In this document: positions 33,954 through 44,720 of the stretch, piece by piece
Position numbering within the stretch: position 1 is the first letter of the stretch
Layout: each line of letters starts with the position of its first letter
Source of the DNA: Luzula sylvatica
Lineage: Eukaryota; Streptophyta; Magnoliopsida; Poales; Juncaceae
DNA length: 64,000 nucleotides
Direction: 5' to 3'
Assembly (NCBI GenBank): GCA_946800325.1
Contig: OX326956.1
Coordinates: forward strand, 39,174,052 to 39,238,051
Program-made: the position numbers and the translations under genes
The notes under the pieces: model-generated
Databases searched by the model: none
What the model saw: only the letters and a program-made list of their open reading frames with translations
What the model was told of the DNA's origin: nothing

Positions 33954-34460
33954 CTATGTTGCGCGGATACTTCAAAAAATAAATCGTACACGTATCGGAT
34001 ACGTATCGGATACGAATACGGCACCGATACGTATCTGATACGTCACGTGGCGTATCGGACTATTTTAGTATATAAATTTGAACCGATACGATTCCGATAC
34101 GACAGGATACGTCTCCGATACGGCCGGATATGGTTCCGATACGGCGGGATACGGTTGACCCATTGTTTTTTGTTTTTTTGCCGAATATAAATATACTCAA
34201 TATTTTTACTATTCAATAGTATTTTACATCACATATTTTTGTTTTACTTATTCGTAAAATATCTAAATCGATAGTACAACATCTTGATTTTTATAATAAT
34301 TTAATAAAATTATTTAAATATATATATTTAATTATATTAAAATAATATTAAATAGTATACATATATAACGTATCGTATCCTAGAGTTTTCAAAAAATACC
34401 GTATCGCCGTATCTGTTTCGTATCGGATACGATACTCGTACCCGTATCCGTGCAACATAG
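33954..34460. mobile_element. hAT family A element, copy 3 (507 bp)
   Basis: The ends are CTATGTTGCGCGGATAC and GTATCCGTGCAACATAG, flanked by the perfect 8-bp TSD AAAATAAG (33946-33953 and 34461-34468). GGATACG and CGATACG repeats are dense in the left third and CGTATC repeats in the right. The interior is diverged from copies 1 and 2, so the ends are more conserved than the core. Confidence 0.9.
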
Positions 34461-34605
34461 AAAATAAGTAGTCATTAGCATAATTAGTATACATAATTAC
34501 AATTACCTTTTTCGAAAAATTAAAAAAAAAATAACTTAATAAATTATAAGCTGTACAACTACAAGATAATTAATAGTCCTAATAACTCAAAAAGCTTATA
34601 AATAA

Positions 34606-34679
34606 CATGACAATATTATATTGTCATGTTAATTAGGAATTATATTGACAATTTGTCAATATAATTCCTAATTAACATG
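34606..34679. repeat. Two overlapping perfect palindromes
   Basis: 34606-34628 is a palindrome with 11-base arms around one base (CATGACAATAT...). 34625-34679 is a palindrome with 27-base arms around one base (CATGTTAATTAGGAATTATA...). They share CATG. The surroundings are AT-rich without a gene. Confidence 0.9.
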
Positions 34680-35485
34680 AATGAACAGTTACAAAAACTC
34701 ATTGAAAATGAACAACTAAAAATAGTAAGAACAAACATGAAAATAACTTAATAAATTTTCATATCTAATTAGTAATTAGCAGTCATTGATTAGAACATTA
34801 TATTAAATGATAACTAATAATAAGATATTAGAAAGATTTAAATAATAATTATAGTCATTATATTAGTAAGAACAAATTAAAAACAGGTAAATGTAGATCA
34901 GGAAATTGTATTGTAATCGTATATTTATTTTTATTTTAAATACCAGATTAGTTAAATAATTATTGAAATTTTGAAATTTCTGATGATGGTACATGCAAAG
35001 ACACCAAAATTATTCATGATTAAGCATGGCATTTTGATTTACTGCAAAGGGTCATATTATAATTATCATTTTGTAACTACTGTATACTTTGCCAGGTATG
35101 CTTAGATGAGAATGAAGGGTTAAGATCTCACGGGCTATCTGAATGAACGAACGAGATTCGTCCATGTAATGAGAATTATTTGTGGATGTGAGTCTGACAC
35201 AATTCAGGAGATGCCGCGTAGCCGCTCTCTCTTATCGTTTTCTCTCCGTGGTTTTAGCATCTTTGAACGTCACTTTTCTTGGTAAAGAATGAATCATTTG
35301 TATTTGATTGATTGGCATCAACCAAATTCTACCCCAAATTTTATCATGTGCATATTTCAATTGAAATATTTGTACAATTCACTCTGTATTATCATACTTG
35401 ATTTAAGTAAAATATTTTTAGTAAGTTAGAACAAAAAGAAAAAAAAATAGCTTAATATCACATTTTGTATTCATATGTTTAAATT
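34680..35485. other. AT-rich intergenic DNA
   Basis: No gene. A more balanced segment at about 35090-35290 (GATGCCGCGTAGCCGCTCTC) has no open frame that I can interpret. Confidence 0.4.
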
Positions 35486-36166
35486 TAGGGGTGTCAACGG
35501 TTCGGATATGGTTTGGATAGTGGTCATATCAGATCCATATTCATATTTTTTTCGGATACGGATTCAGATCCGGATACGGTTCGAATATTAAACGGATACG
35601 GATACGGTTCGGATATTGTCGATCGAATACAAATACGGATACGAATCATATTCGGATATTAAAACGGATACAATGTTGTAATAATATAATATTATTTTTA
35701 AAATTCAAGTATTGATTATTTTGTAATTTTAAAATAAATAATACAAAAATGGGTGGAAGAAAAAATAATTTTGAAGGAAGAACTAATAGTCTTTAGGTGT
35801 GCCATCGGAAAATGAAATATAATTATTTTCTAATAAATATTACTATGAAACGAAATAAATTATTGTCTATTGAGTGAAATTAAGTTTTTGACTATTAAGT
35901 ATTATTATGAATTAAAATATAATTATTGAATATTAAATATTACTATAAATAAGATCATATCAACAAAACGGATACTTGTTTACAAATTTTATTCGAAACC
36001 GGATAGTATCCGGATTCATCAAAAATTTAACTCCTAGATCCGGATACGTATCCGTAAAAACAGATACAAATCTGACCCGAATCTGATCCCGTAGGTATTT
36101 TTTCGGGTTTTAGCCGTCCCGTTCGAATTGGATATCTGCCCGGTTCAGAGTTTTACCCGCCCCTTT
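35486..36166. mobile_element. hAT-like element with GGATACGGTTCGG repeats
   Basis: It begins TAGGGGTGTCAACGGTTCGG and has GGATACGGATACGGTTCGG subterminal repeats; the right end has ATCCGGAT, CCCGTAGG...GGGTTTTAGCCGTCCCG and ends near GCCCCTT. The ends are imperfect inverted copies. No TSD is certain. Related to 9883-10480. Confidence 0.55.
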
Positions 36167-36449
36167 GACAATCGTAGTTATGTGATAATAATGATATTAA
36201 CAATAATAATAATAATATATAAATGGAAAATTATACTAAGCTCTCAAGTTAACCATAATATTCTTTGATGTGACACTCACACGAACAATAACAATCCAAT
36301 TAACATATATTAACATGTATCATATGATTAACGTGTTAATTAACATATATGTTATATAGCCAGTTAACAAAATTTCAATATTAATTGTATATCATATATC
36401 AATTATATGTTAATTATATTGTTAATTAATTTAGTGTCACACTAATGAT

Positions 36450-38008
36450 TAGGGCTATAAACGGGTCGGGTCGGATAAAGATAAGTCTCCCCATATTTGT
36501 ATTTGTATGTTTCGGATATTACCCGTACCTGAACCCGAAATAACCGCTGGTAGTTTTTACCCCATACTCGAACCCGAGTATAAAAGATATCCAAAATCAA
36601 TAGTTAAAAATTAATGATTTAGTAAAAACTTTAAAAATCTCGAGTGTTGGGAATTCATCCCGTCCCCGGGCCCGCGCAGCGGATATGAAGGACCGGTCCG
36701 GTTCCCAAAATTCAAGATCACGCCATGACTTAAAGGATACGATGCAATAGAAGGATAGACGATTACCAGCGTGAAATTGACCACGCACGACGGGTTGATC
36801 GCTCGCATCCTTTCCTTCTTCGGTGTCACGTTGGTGACTAGTCCGTGCGTCCCATACCACACGTCTCCCACCGTCTTGACACGCCTCCGGTTGTCTTTCG
36901 TGCGTCCCACGTCCACACTCTTCCACAGCCAACAGTTTTGCTCCTTCGGTTTGATCACAATCGAAGAGCCACAAGTGTCGCTCATCTACTTGTATCCACC
37001 GTGAGTCGGAGTTCGTCGGTCGCGGGTGCAACTGCCTAGACGCTGCACCGGCGAACTTGCTTGATTAGATCGATTCTCTACACCGAGAAAAACTATTTTT
37101 CTCGGTTTTCTCTCTTCGCACTCTTTCGCTCTTAGAAAGAAGACTCTCAATATTCTTGATTAATCTTATTAATTCCACAGGTTGGACTGAATCAATTTGC
37201 CATAGAGAGAGAGAGAAACATCATATTTATATCACATAGGATAAGGATGGCCAAAAGGTATGTATATATAATATACACTTTTTCAGACAGAAAACTGCAG
37301 ACACCCTTTCAGTATTATGTTGAAACGAAAATATTAAATCGTTCCAACCGACTTTAAACCTTCACGAAAGTTCTAGATAATCTTATTATCTTTCCAACCC
37401 AATTTGGCCTGGCCCAATTGGAGTTCGGGTGCGAAAGTTACGGACGTTTGACTAACTGTATGTCAAACTGTCGCACCCTTTCGGTATTCCATTAAAACGA
37501 CACTGATACTTCGTTCAAATGAAAATTATTTCTACATGAAGGTTATAGATAATCTTATTATCTATCTAACCCAATTTGAACCATTCAAATTGGATTTTCC
37601 TACTGAAAGTTATGACCACGAATGTACGCTTACGTTCGTTTATCCTTGTGTACACTTTTACGGTTGATCCGATACTGTATTTCCTTCATCGAGATGGTTC
37701 AAATCTAAAAAAAAATTGAAAACTTGAAAATCTGGTAAAAATAAGAGTAAATTGATAAAAAATATTAAGGGCAAATCAATAAAAACTAAGGGTCAATTCG
37801 CATTTTTAAATTCGGGTACCCAACAAATACGGTACGGGTTATCCGTGAGACAGGTACCGCTACCCTCATATCCGACTCGAACCTGATGGGGATAATTCCC
37901 TTTCGATTATTACGTGCTCAACAGATTTTTTTTTTCTGGATCTTGCCAGCTTTGTTCGGGTCAGATACTCGTCGAATTCCGATTTTACTCGTCCCGTTGG
38001 TACCCCTA
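36450..38008. mobile_element. hAT-like element carrying a solo LTR
   Basis: The left end is TAGGGCTATAAACGGGTCGG and the right end CCCGTTGGTACCCCTA. The flanks CTAATGAT (36442-36449) and TCAATGAT (38009-38016) match at 6 of 8 positions, a likely decayed 8-bp TSD. Subterminal GGGTCGG / ACCCGAA repeats support a hAT element of about 0.5 kb before the LTR inserted at 36645. Confidence 0.65.
36645..37688. mobile_element. Solo LTR (1.04 kb) with 5-bp TSD
   Basis: The segment starts TGTTGGGAATTCATCCC and ends TTTCCTTCA, with TG...CA ends, and is flanked by a perfect 5-bp TSD TCGAG (36640-36644 and 37689-37693). No internal retrotransposon domain is present, so this is a solo LTR left by LTR-LTR recombination. 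It is unlike the copia LTRs at the window start. The overlapping ORFs at 36597-37039 have no protein homology I can recognise and fall in LTR sequence. Confidence 0.85.
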
Positions 38009-38304
38009 TCAATGATGTTGGAGTGAAATTTATATGCATAGTAAATGACCTCAATATAAATTATTTATTTGAGTCTAAAATACTTATGATGTAATACATA
38101 CAATCGAGACAATATTATGCAAATGTTTTTTAAATATACGAGCATGATATGCTCACAATATGTATTGAATATGTCATGTGATATATATATAACTAAATAC
38201 ATATTTAATTTAAGTTTAAAAGATCGTTAAGATACTCTCAACCTTTCATGATACTTTCAAATACGATTATGATATTGTCTTCTTATATTTTAAATTATTA
38301 TGAT

Positions 38305-38497
38305 CAGTGACGAATCTTGACTGGATTTTTTTGGGAGCCAAATAAAATATATCTACTGAAATTACGCTACAAAAATACATTGGGGTGGGGGAAGGGCAAA
38401 CAGTAAAATTTACACTATTATACAAATAAATTATACTGAATCACTAGTTATATGCATTGTTCAACCCGTCTCCCTGTCCTACTAAGATCCGTCCCTG
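38305..38497. mobile_element. hAT-like MITE family C (193 bp)
   Basis: The ends are CAGTGACGAATCTTGACTGG and, in reverse, CAGGGACGGATCTTAGTAGG, with a perfect 8-bp TSD ATTATGAT (38297-38304 and 38498-38505). A related partial copy lies in the intron of the receptor-like kinase at about 47684. Confidence 0.88.
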
Positions 38498-38774
38498 ATT
38501 ATGATGTATGTATATTGAATTATCATGCATAATTTAGTATATATTTTCTTATATCTCAACCTCGTATTGTATATTATACGACTAACTTTTAAGATATTTC
38601 TACTTTATACACAAGATTTTATTATACTTGTACAACATTTTTAGAAGTTTCAATATGTTATTGATTTTATTCATATCTCATGACATTATATTTGAAAGAA
38701 AAAAATTGATTTGATTGATAATTAATTTATTATAATTTATAAATTTAGCAAAAGGTTAATTTATAAACCTAGCT

Positions 38775-39035
38775 AGGCTATTAAGCTCTTGGGACATATT
38801 GGAGAGCATTATCATTTCTCCATTAAAATATCAATCGATTTATTTTTCTGTTTTAAGCAAATTTCGAATATAAACCAATTAAATGGAACATACGTCAAAC
38901 TCCACACTATACTAATAAATTACATATATGTTGTTGTCAAGAAATAAACACGGTCACATTAATCATGCCGATAATCCACCGCCACTCATTGACCATTATA
39001 CATATTTCAGTGGACCTGGTGCACCCCCCATAAAA
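38775..39035 (+). promoter_or_regulatory. Block shared upstream of CIPK-A and CIPK-C (C copy)
   Basis: Collinear with 13855-14195: GCTATTAAGCTCTTG, TTTTAAGCAAAT, AACCAATTAAAT, TTGTTGTCAAGAAAT, GTGCACC. It is closer to its gene here (1.0 kb) than in CIPK-A, partly because of different insertions. Confidence 0.5.
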
Positions 39036-39181
39036 AACTCCTATTAATATTCGAATAATTGTTGATAGTTTATAATTCTTTCTAATAACTCAAATGTCAT
39101 AAAAATATTAAATTGTTATTTATATTCGGATAATATTTAAGAATTGTCTAATTTATTTTTCCCTCTTCATTCAATGTAACT

Positions 39182-39378
39182 TAATGTTTTAAACTGTATA
39201 TAACGGTTCGCAACGCTTGAACTGTAATTTACACGTGATTATCGTTATTGTGCATTAGCGATATAACATTATTATTAGATTACGATATTACATTTTAGAA
39301 ATATTTATTGCTATCTGATCTATAACAGTATTTAATTTCTTTATAACAGTACTATTGCACTGTTATTTTAAATCATTG
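39182..39378. mobile_element. hAT-like MITE family B, copy 2 (diverged)
   Basis: The ends TAATGTTTTAAACTG and TTTAAATCATTG and the same internal order as the copies at 32961 and 43730 are visible; the flanks ATGTAACT and ATGTAAAT match at 7 of 8 positions. The copy lies about 0.7 kb upstream of CIPK-C. Confidence 0.75.
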
Positions 39379-40045
39379 ATGTAAATAAAAAAAAAATAAT
39401 ATACTACGCTACTAAAAATATTCTTGGAAACAACTACAAATAAAGTAATGAGATGTATGAAGAAATTATATTTGACAAGAATGTTTGTGATAATACATAT
39501 ATTTATTGTGATTTGATATGACGTCCCCAAACATCCTTGATGTAGAGTATTGATGCTTCAATCGAGACTGTTTTAATGTGATTGGTTGGATTGATTGACT
39601 CTCAAATATATGCTTAATTTAATTGATTAAATTAAAAAAATTAATTAATCGAATTAATGATGTTTTATTGAGTTATGAACTTATGGAGGCTCCGTATGTT
39701 TTTTCATATTTAATATGTAAAAAAAATGCATCAATAAATATCTTCACCCACTATCACTTGAGGTGGTGTGCCCAGAGTAAACAATAATATATCTATCATA
39801 ATTTGATTATTTGATTTATGGTTAATAAGCAAGACAAGCTATTCATTAGTCTCCAGAAAAATCCCTCCCCTGTCCCTCTCCTGAAAATCTCCTCCCTTCC
39901 TGTATCTCTCTAAAAAATCTCTCTTCCCTATTATTTCTCGCTCAAATATCTCTATCTTTTTGTTCCTTTCTCAAAGAACACACAAACACAGGCCAACAAA
40001 ATATCACCTCTTTCATCCCTACATTGTTTCTCTTCATTCCAAACA
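39379..40045. other. Proximal 5' flank of CIPK-C
   Basis: AT-rich to 39840, then a CT-rich leader (TCCCTCCCCTGTCCCTCTCC at about 39865) and CACACAAACACAGGCCAACA before the ATG, like the leaders of CIPK-A and CIPK-B. AATAATATATC at about 39782 is a weak TATA candidate. Confidence 0.45.
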
Positions 40046-41803
40046 ATGAATGGTACTGAAAAGAAAAAACCCCTCTTACTCGGCCGGTACGATGTGGGAC
40101 GTCTTCTTGGCCAAGGTAACTTCGCAAAGGTCTACTACGCAAAAAATCCTAAAACAAACGAAGAATTCGCGATTAAAGTGATGGAGAAAGAAAAAATCTT
40201 CAAATCCGGTATGGCCTCGCACATAAAACGTGAAATTGCAATTCTCAGGCGTGTCCGGCACCCCTATATCGTGCAATTACATGAAGTCATGGCGACTAAG
40301 AGTAAGATATATTTTGTGATGGAATACGTGAAGGGAGGCGAGTTGTTCGGCAAGGTCGCAAAAGGGCGATTGCAGGAGAATATAGCAAGAAAATATTTTC
40401 AACAGCTCATATCTGCAGTCGCTTATTGCCACGCTCGCGGAGTTTATCACCGCGATATTAAGCCAGAAAATTTGCTTTTGGATGAAAATGGAGATCTTAA
40501 GGTTTGTGAAGAGAACATATATTTTCAAGATAATAGAAATGGAGTTTAAATAATTAGAATAGCATTTAGGTATACTTTTAGTGGTCCTTTTGCTGAAATA
40601 CCCTTCAATTTTTTCAAACCTTTAATAGACATATAACAAAATTTTAAATTGAAAATTTCTTTTCATGGTTTGAAGCATTCAAAATTGTGCCAAGACGTCT
40701 TGTAAGGCTCATTGCCAAGTTAACATTTAACCATAATCGAATAGGTAGCAGACTTTGGTCTAAGCACAGTTGCAGAGCAAATTCAGCAGGACGGGTTATT
40801 CCACACGCTATGTGGCACACCTGCTTATGTGGCGCCCGAAGTGCTAGCTCGTAAAGGCTACGATGCAGTTAAGGCCGACTTGTGGTCGTGTGGAGTCGTT
40901 TTGTTCGTCCTGATGGCAGGTTAATTATCGATTATACATCTCATAATCATATCGAGTTACTCTATTAACAAATTATCGCATTTATTAACAGGCTATCTCC
41001 CTTTTCGAGATAAAAGCATCATGGGCATGTATCGTAAGATCTATCGAGCTGAATATCGATGTCCACGATGGTTCTCTCCTGACCTGGCCCGCTTAGTGCG
41101 TAACCTGCTCGAACCGAATCCTGATAAGCGGATCAGAATTTGTGATGTCATGAACAGCCCTTGGTTCCAAAAGGATTTCAAACAAATTAGCTTCTATGTT
41201 CAAGACAACAAACTTTATAGTTTTGACGACTTGGATGAAACCTCGCCAGAATCGCCCCTAGCTATGGACTCTGATCACGAATCGGATTCAGGTTCGGCGC
41301 CGCGCCCGTATTTAAGAAGAGCCAAAGGCGGTCTATCCTCTTCTGCTTCCTCTCCTTCTTTGATTGAGACTGAGAAGTACGGTTTAGGAATGAGACGACC
41401 GCCAAACATGAATGCCTTTGACCTTATTTCTTTCTCGCCGGGTTTCGACCTGTCTGGACTGTTTGAGGAGAGAGGGGAAGAGGTAAGGTTTTTGTCGAGC
41501 GAACCCGTGTCAAAAATCATCTCGAAACTTGAAGAAATTGGAAAAGTTGTTAGTTTTACTGTTCGAACAAAGGATTGCCATGTTAGTCTGGAGGCGACCG
41601 AGGGAGGCAGGGAGCATGGGCCGCTTAGCGTTTCGGCTGAAATATTTGAACTCACCCCGAACTTGGTTGTGGTTAAAGTGAATAAAAATGCAGGAGATGC
41701 CAAAGAATACGCGGAGTTTTGTAACAAAGAGTTGAAGCCCGGGATGAGAAGTCTCGTGTTCAACGGCATTTTGCCGAAAAATGTGGACTCAGATACGGAC
41801 TAG
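40046..41803 (+). CDS. CIPK: CBL-interacting protein kinase C (CIPK/SnRK3)
   Basis: This third copy of the family lies 18 kb downstream of CIPK-B on the same strand, separated by the nested transposon block. Exons 40046-40501, 40745-40919 and 40992-41803 give 480 residues; introns are at the same places and phases as in A and B but shorter (243 and 72 bases). The loop [12 protein letters not shown] Lys44, HRD at 135-137, DFG at 155-157 and GTPAYVAPE are all intact. The NAF motif reads [19 protein letters not shown], the linker motif [15 protein letters not shown] is identical to that of A, and the PPI/KA1-like end reaches DSDTD as in B. It resembles A more than B in the kinase domain ([13 protein letters not shown]), suggesting that A and C are the closer pair. 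Confidence 0.95.
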
Positions 41804-43239
41804 GGTACCCATAAGGATTAATTGATTTACAAGTATGGTTTCTTCGTATTTATCGCTTGTTGTATGTACATTTTGGTCTACATAGGAAATTTGATTTTCA
41901 AATTGTAAGGGTACATACCGAATTTGGAAACCTTCTAGGTTAGACATGAAAATGAAAATCTCAATTATTGGTGTTGGTTGGATAAGAACTGATTGAGTGG
42001 TGAAATGCGTTGTGATGTTGTTTTGGTAGGGAAGTGTACAGCATGATTGCTTAATGTGAGTATATTTGTAGAAATTTATTCATAGATTCTCGATTTTTTT
42101 TTTATAATTGTATGGTCTCCATTTGGAACCAATCATCATATTTAAAACAATTGATTTATGAAGCTAGTATCTAGGACAATTATAAGTTACAAGTACTATT
42201 ATTACTGCTACTATTATCATGATTCCCCTCATCATGATTATTTTTCAACACCTTATAAGCTAGTAATCTCCTTCAAATAACAAGTTATAAATTAACACAT
42301 AAATACATGATTTAACATTTTAATTTATAATTTGATTATTTTAATTTATAATTGAACATCCAATTAAGATATCAAATCATTAATTAATATGTTAATTTTT
42401 AAGGTATCAAATCATATTCATGTCATCAAGATTCTTGGACAAGATGCAAGATGGTATTTGAATAATTTTAATCAACATGCTCTCGCAACATGATATTGAT
42501 GCTACGTTGGATATTATATTCACATTATAAATTAGTTTAACTTAATTCAATCAACATCATATACTTCATCATCATACCGTCAATTATGTTGCGTAAGCAT
42601 ATTGCGTAGAATTACTCGTGTTATTTGGATCCAAAAAGAAACGATATATGGGTCAAGCAGGTTAGATGGGCCTAAAGCCCAAAGAGTACAATAGAAAATT
42701 CGGTCACCAATTCCTCTTGAAGTATGTACTAACAACTCCTTTCCTTAAACGCCGTTAACCAAAGCAATTTCTTGGCGATGGACGTGACTTCCTGGTTTTA
42801 GAGGGGGTGGGGGGAATTATATTATTTCCAAATCCACTCCAACGATAAGGGTGATTCCATGGTATAACCTTTTCGAAAGGATATTTTAGGAGTTAATAAT
42901 TATTTTGAAAATATGGTAATTAAATTAGTTTTTTTTTTCAAGAATTGCATTAATTATTATTTAAACTAAAAAATTAAAAAAATGACCAAAATATCTTTGT
43001 TAATTTGTATAAGAATTGGAAAAAATGTCCTACCATAGAATTGCCCTAAACAATAAATCTCAAAAATAATTAATTGAAATAATTAATATTCTAAGTAATG
43101 TATAATTATCAAATAACAGATAATTAACATTTAATCAATATATGTTAATTACTCATACATGTTAATTAACTGTTAAATATCAATTATATATTTGTTAAGT
43201 TGTTAATTATTTTATTAATCATTTTTTGGAATCTGCATC
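41804..43239. other. 3' flank of CIPK-C and AT-rich spacer
   Basis: No gene. At about 42640-42730 a GGGCCTAAAGCCCAAAG motif and at 42780-42860 a short GC-richer stretch are seen, without open frames of note. The rest is AT-rich with many TTAATTAA words. Confidence 0.45.
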
Positions 43240-43330
43240 AAGATAGTTCAAGTGGATGGTACCTAGCCTCACTTCTTAGAGGTGCATGATTTGAGTCATG
43301 CGTGCAGCTGTACTATGAAAAGATTTTCTA
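43240..43330 (+). repeat. tRNA-like SINE head
   Basis: TAGTTCAAGTGGATGG (A-box-like) and GTGCATGATTTGAGTC (B-box-like) are spaced as in a tRNA-derived SINE. Similar sequences are at 14690 and 62676. Confidence 0.4.
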
Positions 43331-43729
43331 TTAAAATATCATTTAGTTTCTAGTTTGTGTGTGAGTGTGTGACTGCCTACGTGTTTGTAACAAAAAAAAG
43401 ACACCACGAACAATTTAATTCCAATTTCACAATCCAACACATCATTTTCTCTTTTTTTCTGGTACTTTAAGTTTACATTAATGATTTAAATTATATTTAT
43501 TTAAAAAAAGGAGTGAGCTCACATCCATATTTATTAAAGAAAAATTGTAATTACATCATTATATAAGATTTTATTTGGATATTATTTAGGCTTTATTTGT
43601 GTTGTTTTGTTTTCATACTTACAAGTTCTCTATGTAAATGTTCAGCAACACATGAATAATAAAAGTGTAAGAATTCAATTTTATCTCAATGATGTTCCAC
43701 GAGATCAAATAATAAAAAAGAATTAAAAC

Positions 43730-43898
43730 CAATGTTTTAAATTGTGATATAACGGTCCATTGCTTTTGGACTGTAATTTACATATGATCACCGATATTGC
43801 GCGATATTGCGGTGCTATTTAATATGTTGCGGTATTGCGTTTTATAAACATTTATTGCGATTTGCGCTATGGCGGCGCAATTACAATTTAAATCACTG
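43730..43898. mobile_element. hAT-like MITE family B, copy 3 (169 bp)
   Basis: The ends are CAATGTTTTAAATTGTG and CAATTTAAATCACTG, with a perfect 8-bp TSD ATTAAAAC (43722-43729 and 43899-43906). It occurs in unit 1 of the tandem duplication only, so it inserted after the duplication. Confidence 0.9.
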
Positions 43899-43925
43899 AT
43901 TAAAACTAATGTTTTTATTTGCAAG

Positions 43926-43927
<2 letters not shown>

Positions 43928-44000
<73 letters not shown>
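43928..44000. repeat. (GA)n microsatellite
   Basis: A pure GA run of about 73 bases. The ORFs of Arg-Glu or Ser-Leu repeats over it are artefacts. Confidence 0.98.
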
Positions 44001-44003
<3 letters not shown>

Positions 44004-44720
44004 ATAAATTCATTTATTACATTTTTTTCCACTCTTACTCTTGTTTTGGCTTATTTTGGAATAGAGAGTTAAATCATCTCGCTCATTTATTCCATTCTAT
44101 TTCATTCTTGTTATGCGAGATAAAATTATTTATTTATTTTTCTAACACTATTCCATCATTTCTTGTATTTTAAGTTTTCGTTCCATTTAATTTTCCAATT
44201 CCACAACTCAAACACATCATTTTCTTCCTTTCTTGTATTTTAAGTAATACTAATGATTTAAAAATAAATAAAAAGGAGTGAGCTCAGGATCCCACATCCT
44301 TATTTATTTAAGAAAGTTTGATATTACATTTTTATATAAGAATTTATTTAGATATTATTTAGGTTTTTATGTATGTTTTTTGTTTTCATGTTTAGAAGTT
44401 CTCTATATAATATTCGGCAACACATAAATAATGAAAATGCAAGTATTTCATTAGTATTTATACTAATGATGTTCGGTGAGATCAAATAATGAAAGAGAGT
44501 TAAATTAGTATTTTTTATTTTCAACAATGAGAGAGAGAGGGGGAGAGTTAAATTCCTCTATTATATATTCTTTTCACTTTTCCTCCTCTTTCATGGAACA
44601 GAGAGAGAGAGAGAGAGTTGAACCATTCTCTCACATATTTATTCCATTATTGTTCGACGAAATAAAATTATTTATTTTATTTTATTTTATTATTATATCC
44701 TTATTTTATAGGGATATTAC

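Larger units (their letters stand above)
43400..44720. repeat. Tandem duplication, two diverged units of 500-800 bp
   Basis: Unit 1 (about 43400-44190) and unit 2 (about 44195-44720) run in parallel: ACACATCATTTTC, GTATTTTAAGT, AAAAAGGAGTGAGCTCA, GATATTATTTAGG, AGTTCTCTAT, GCAACACAT, GATGTTC, GAGATCAAATAAT and then AGAGAGAG runs. Unit 1 is longer because it holds a MITE and an expanded GA microsatellite. No coding sequence. Confidence 0.85.

Noticed and set aside
36597..37039. Four overlapping ORFs on both strands up to 144 codons
   Set aside because: They lie in a solo LTR with clear borders and TSD, none resembles a known protein, and the long frames come from locally higher GC.
43778..44173. 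ORFs with Ser-Leu and Arg-Glu polymers
   Set aside because: They are products of the GA microsatellite.
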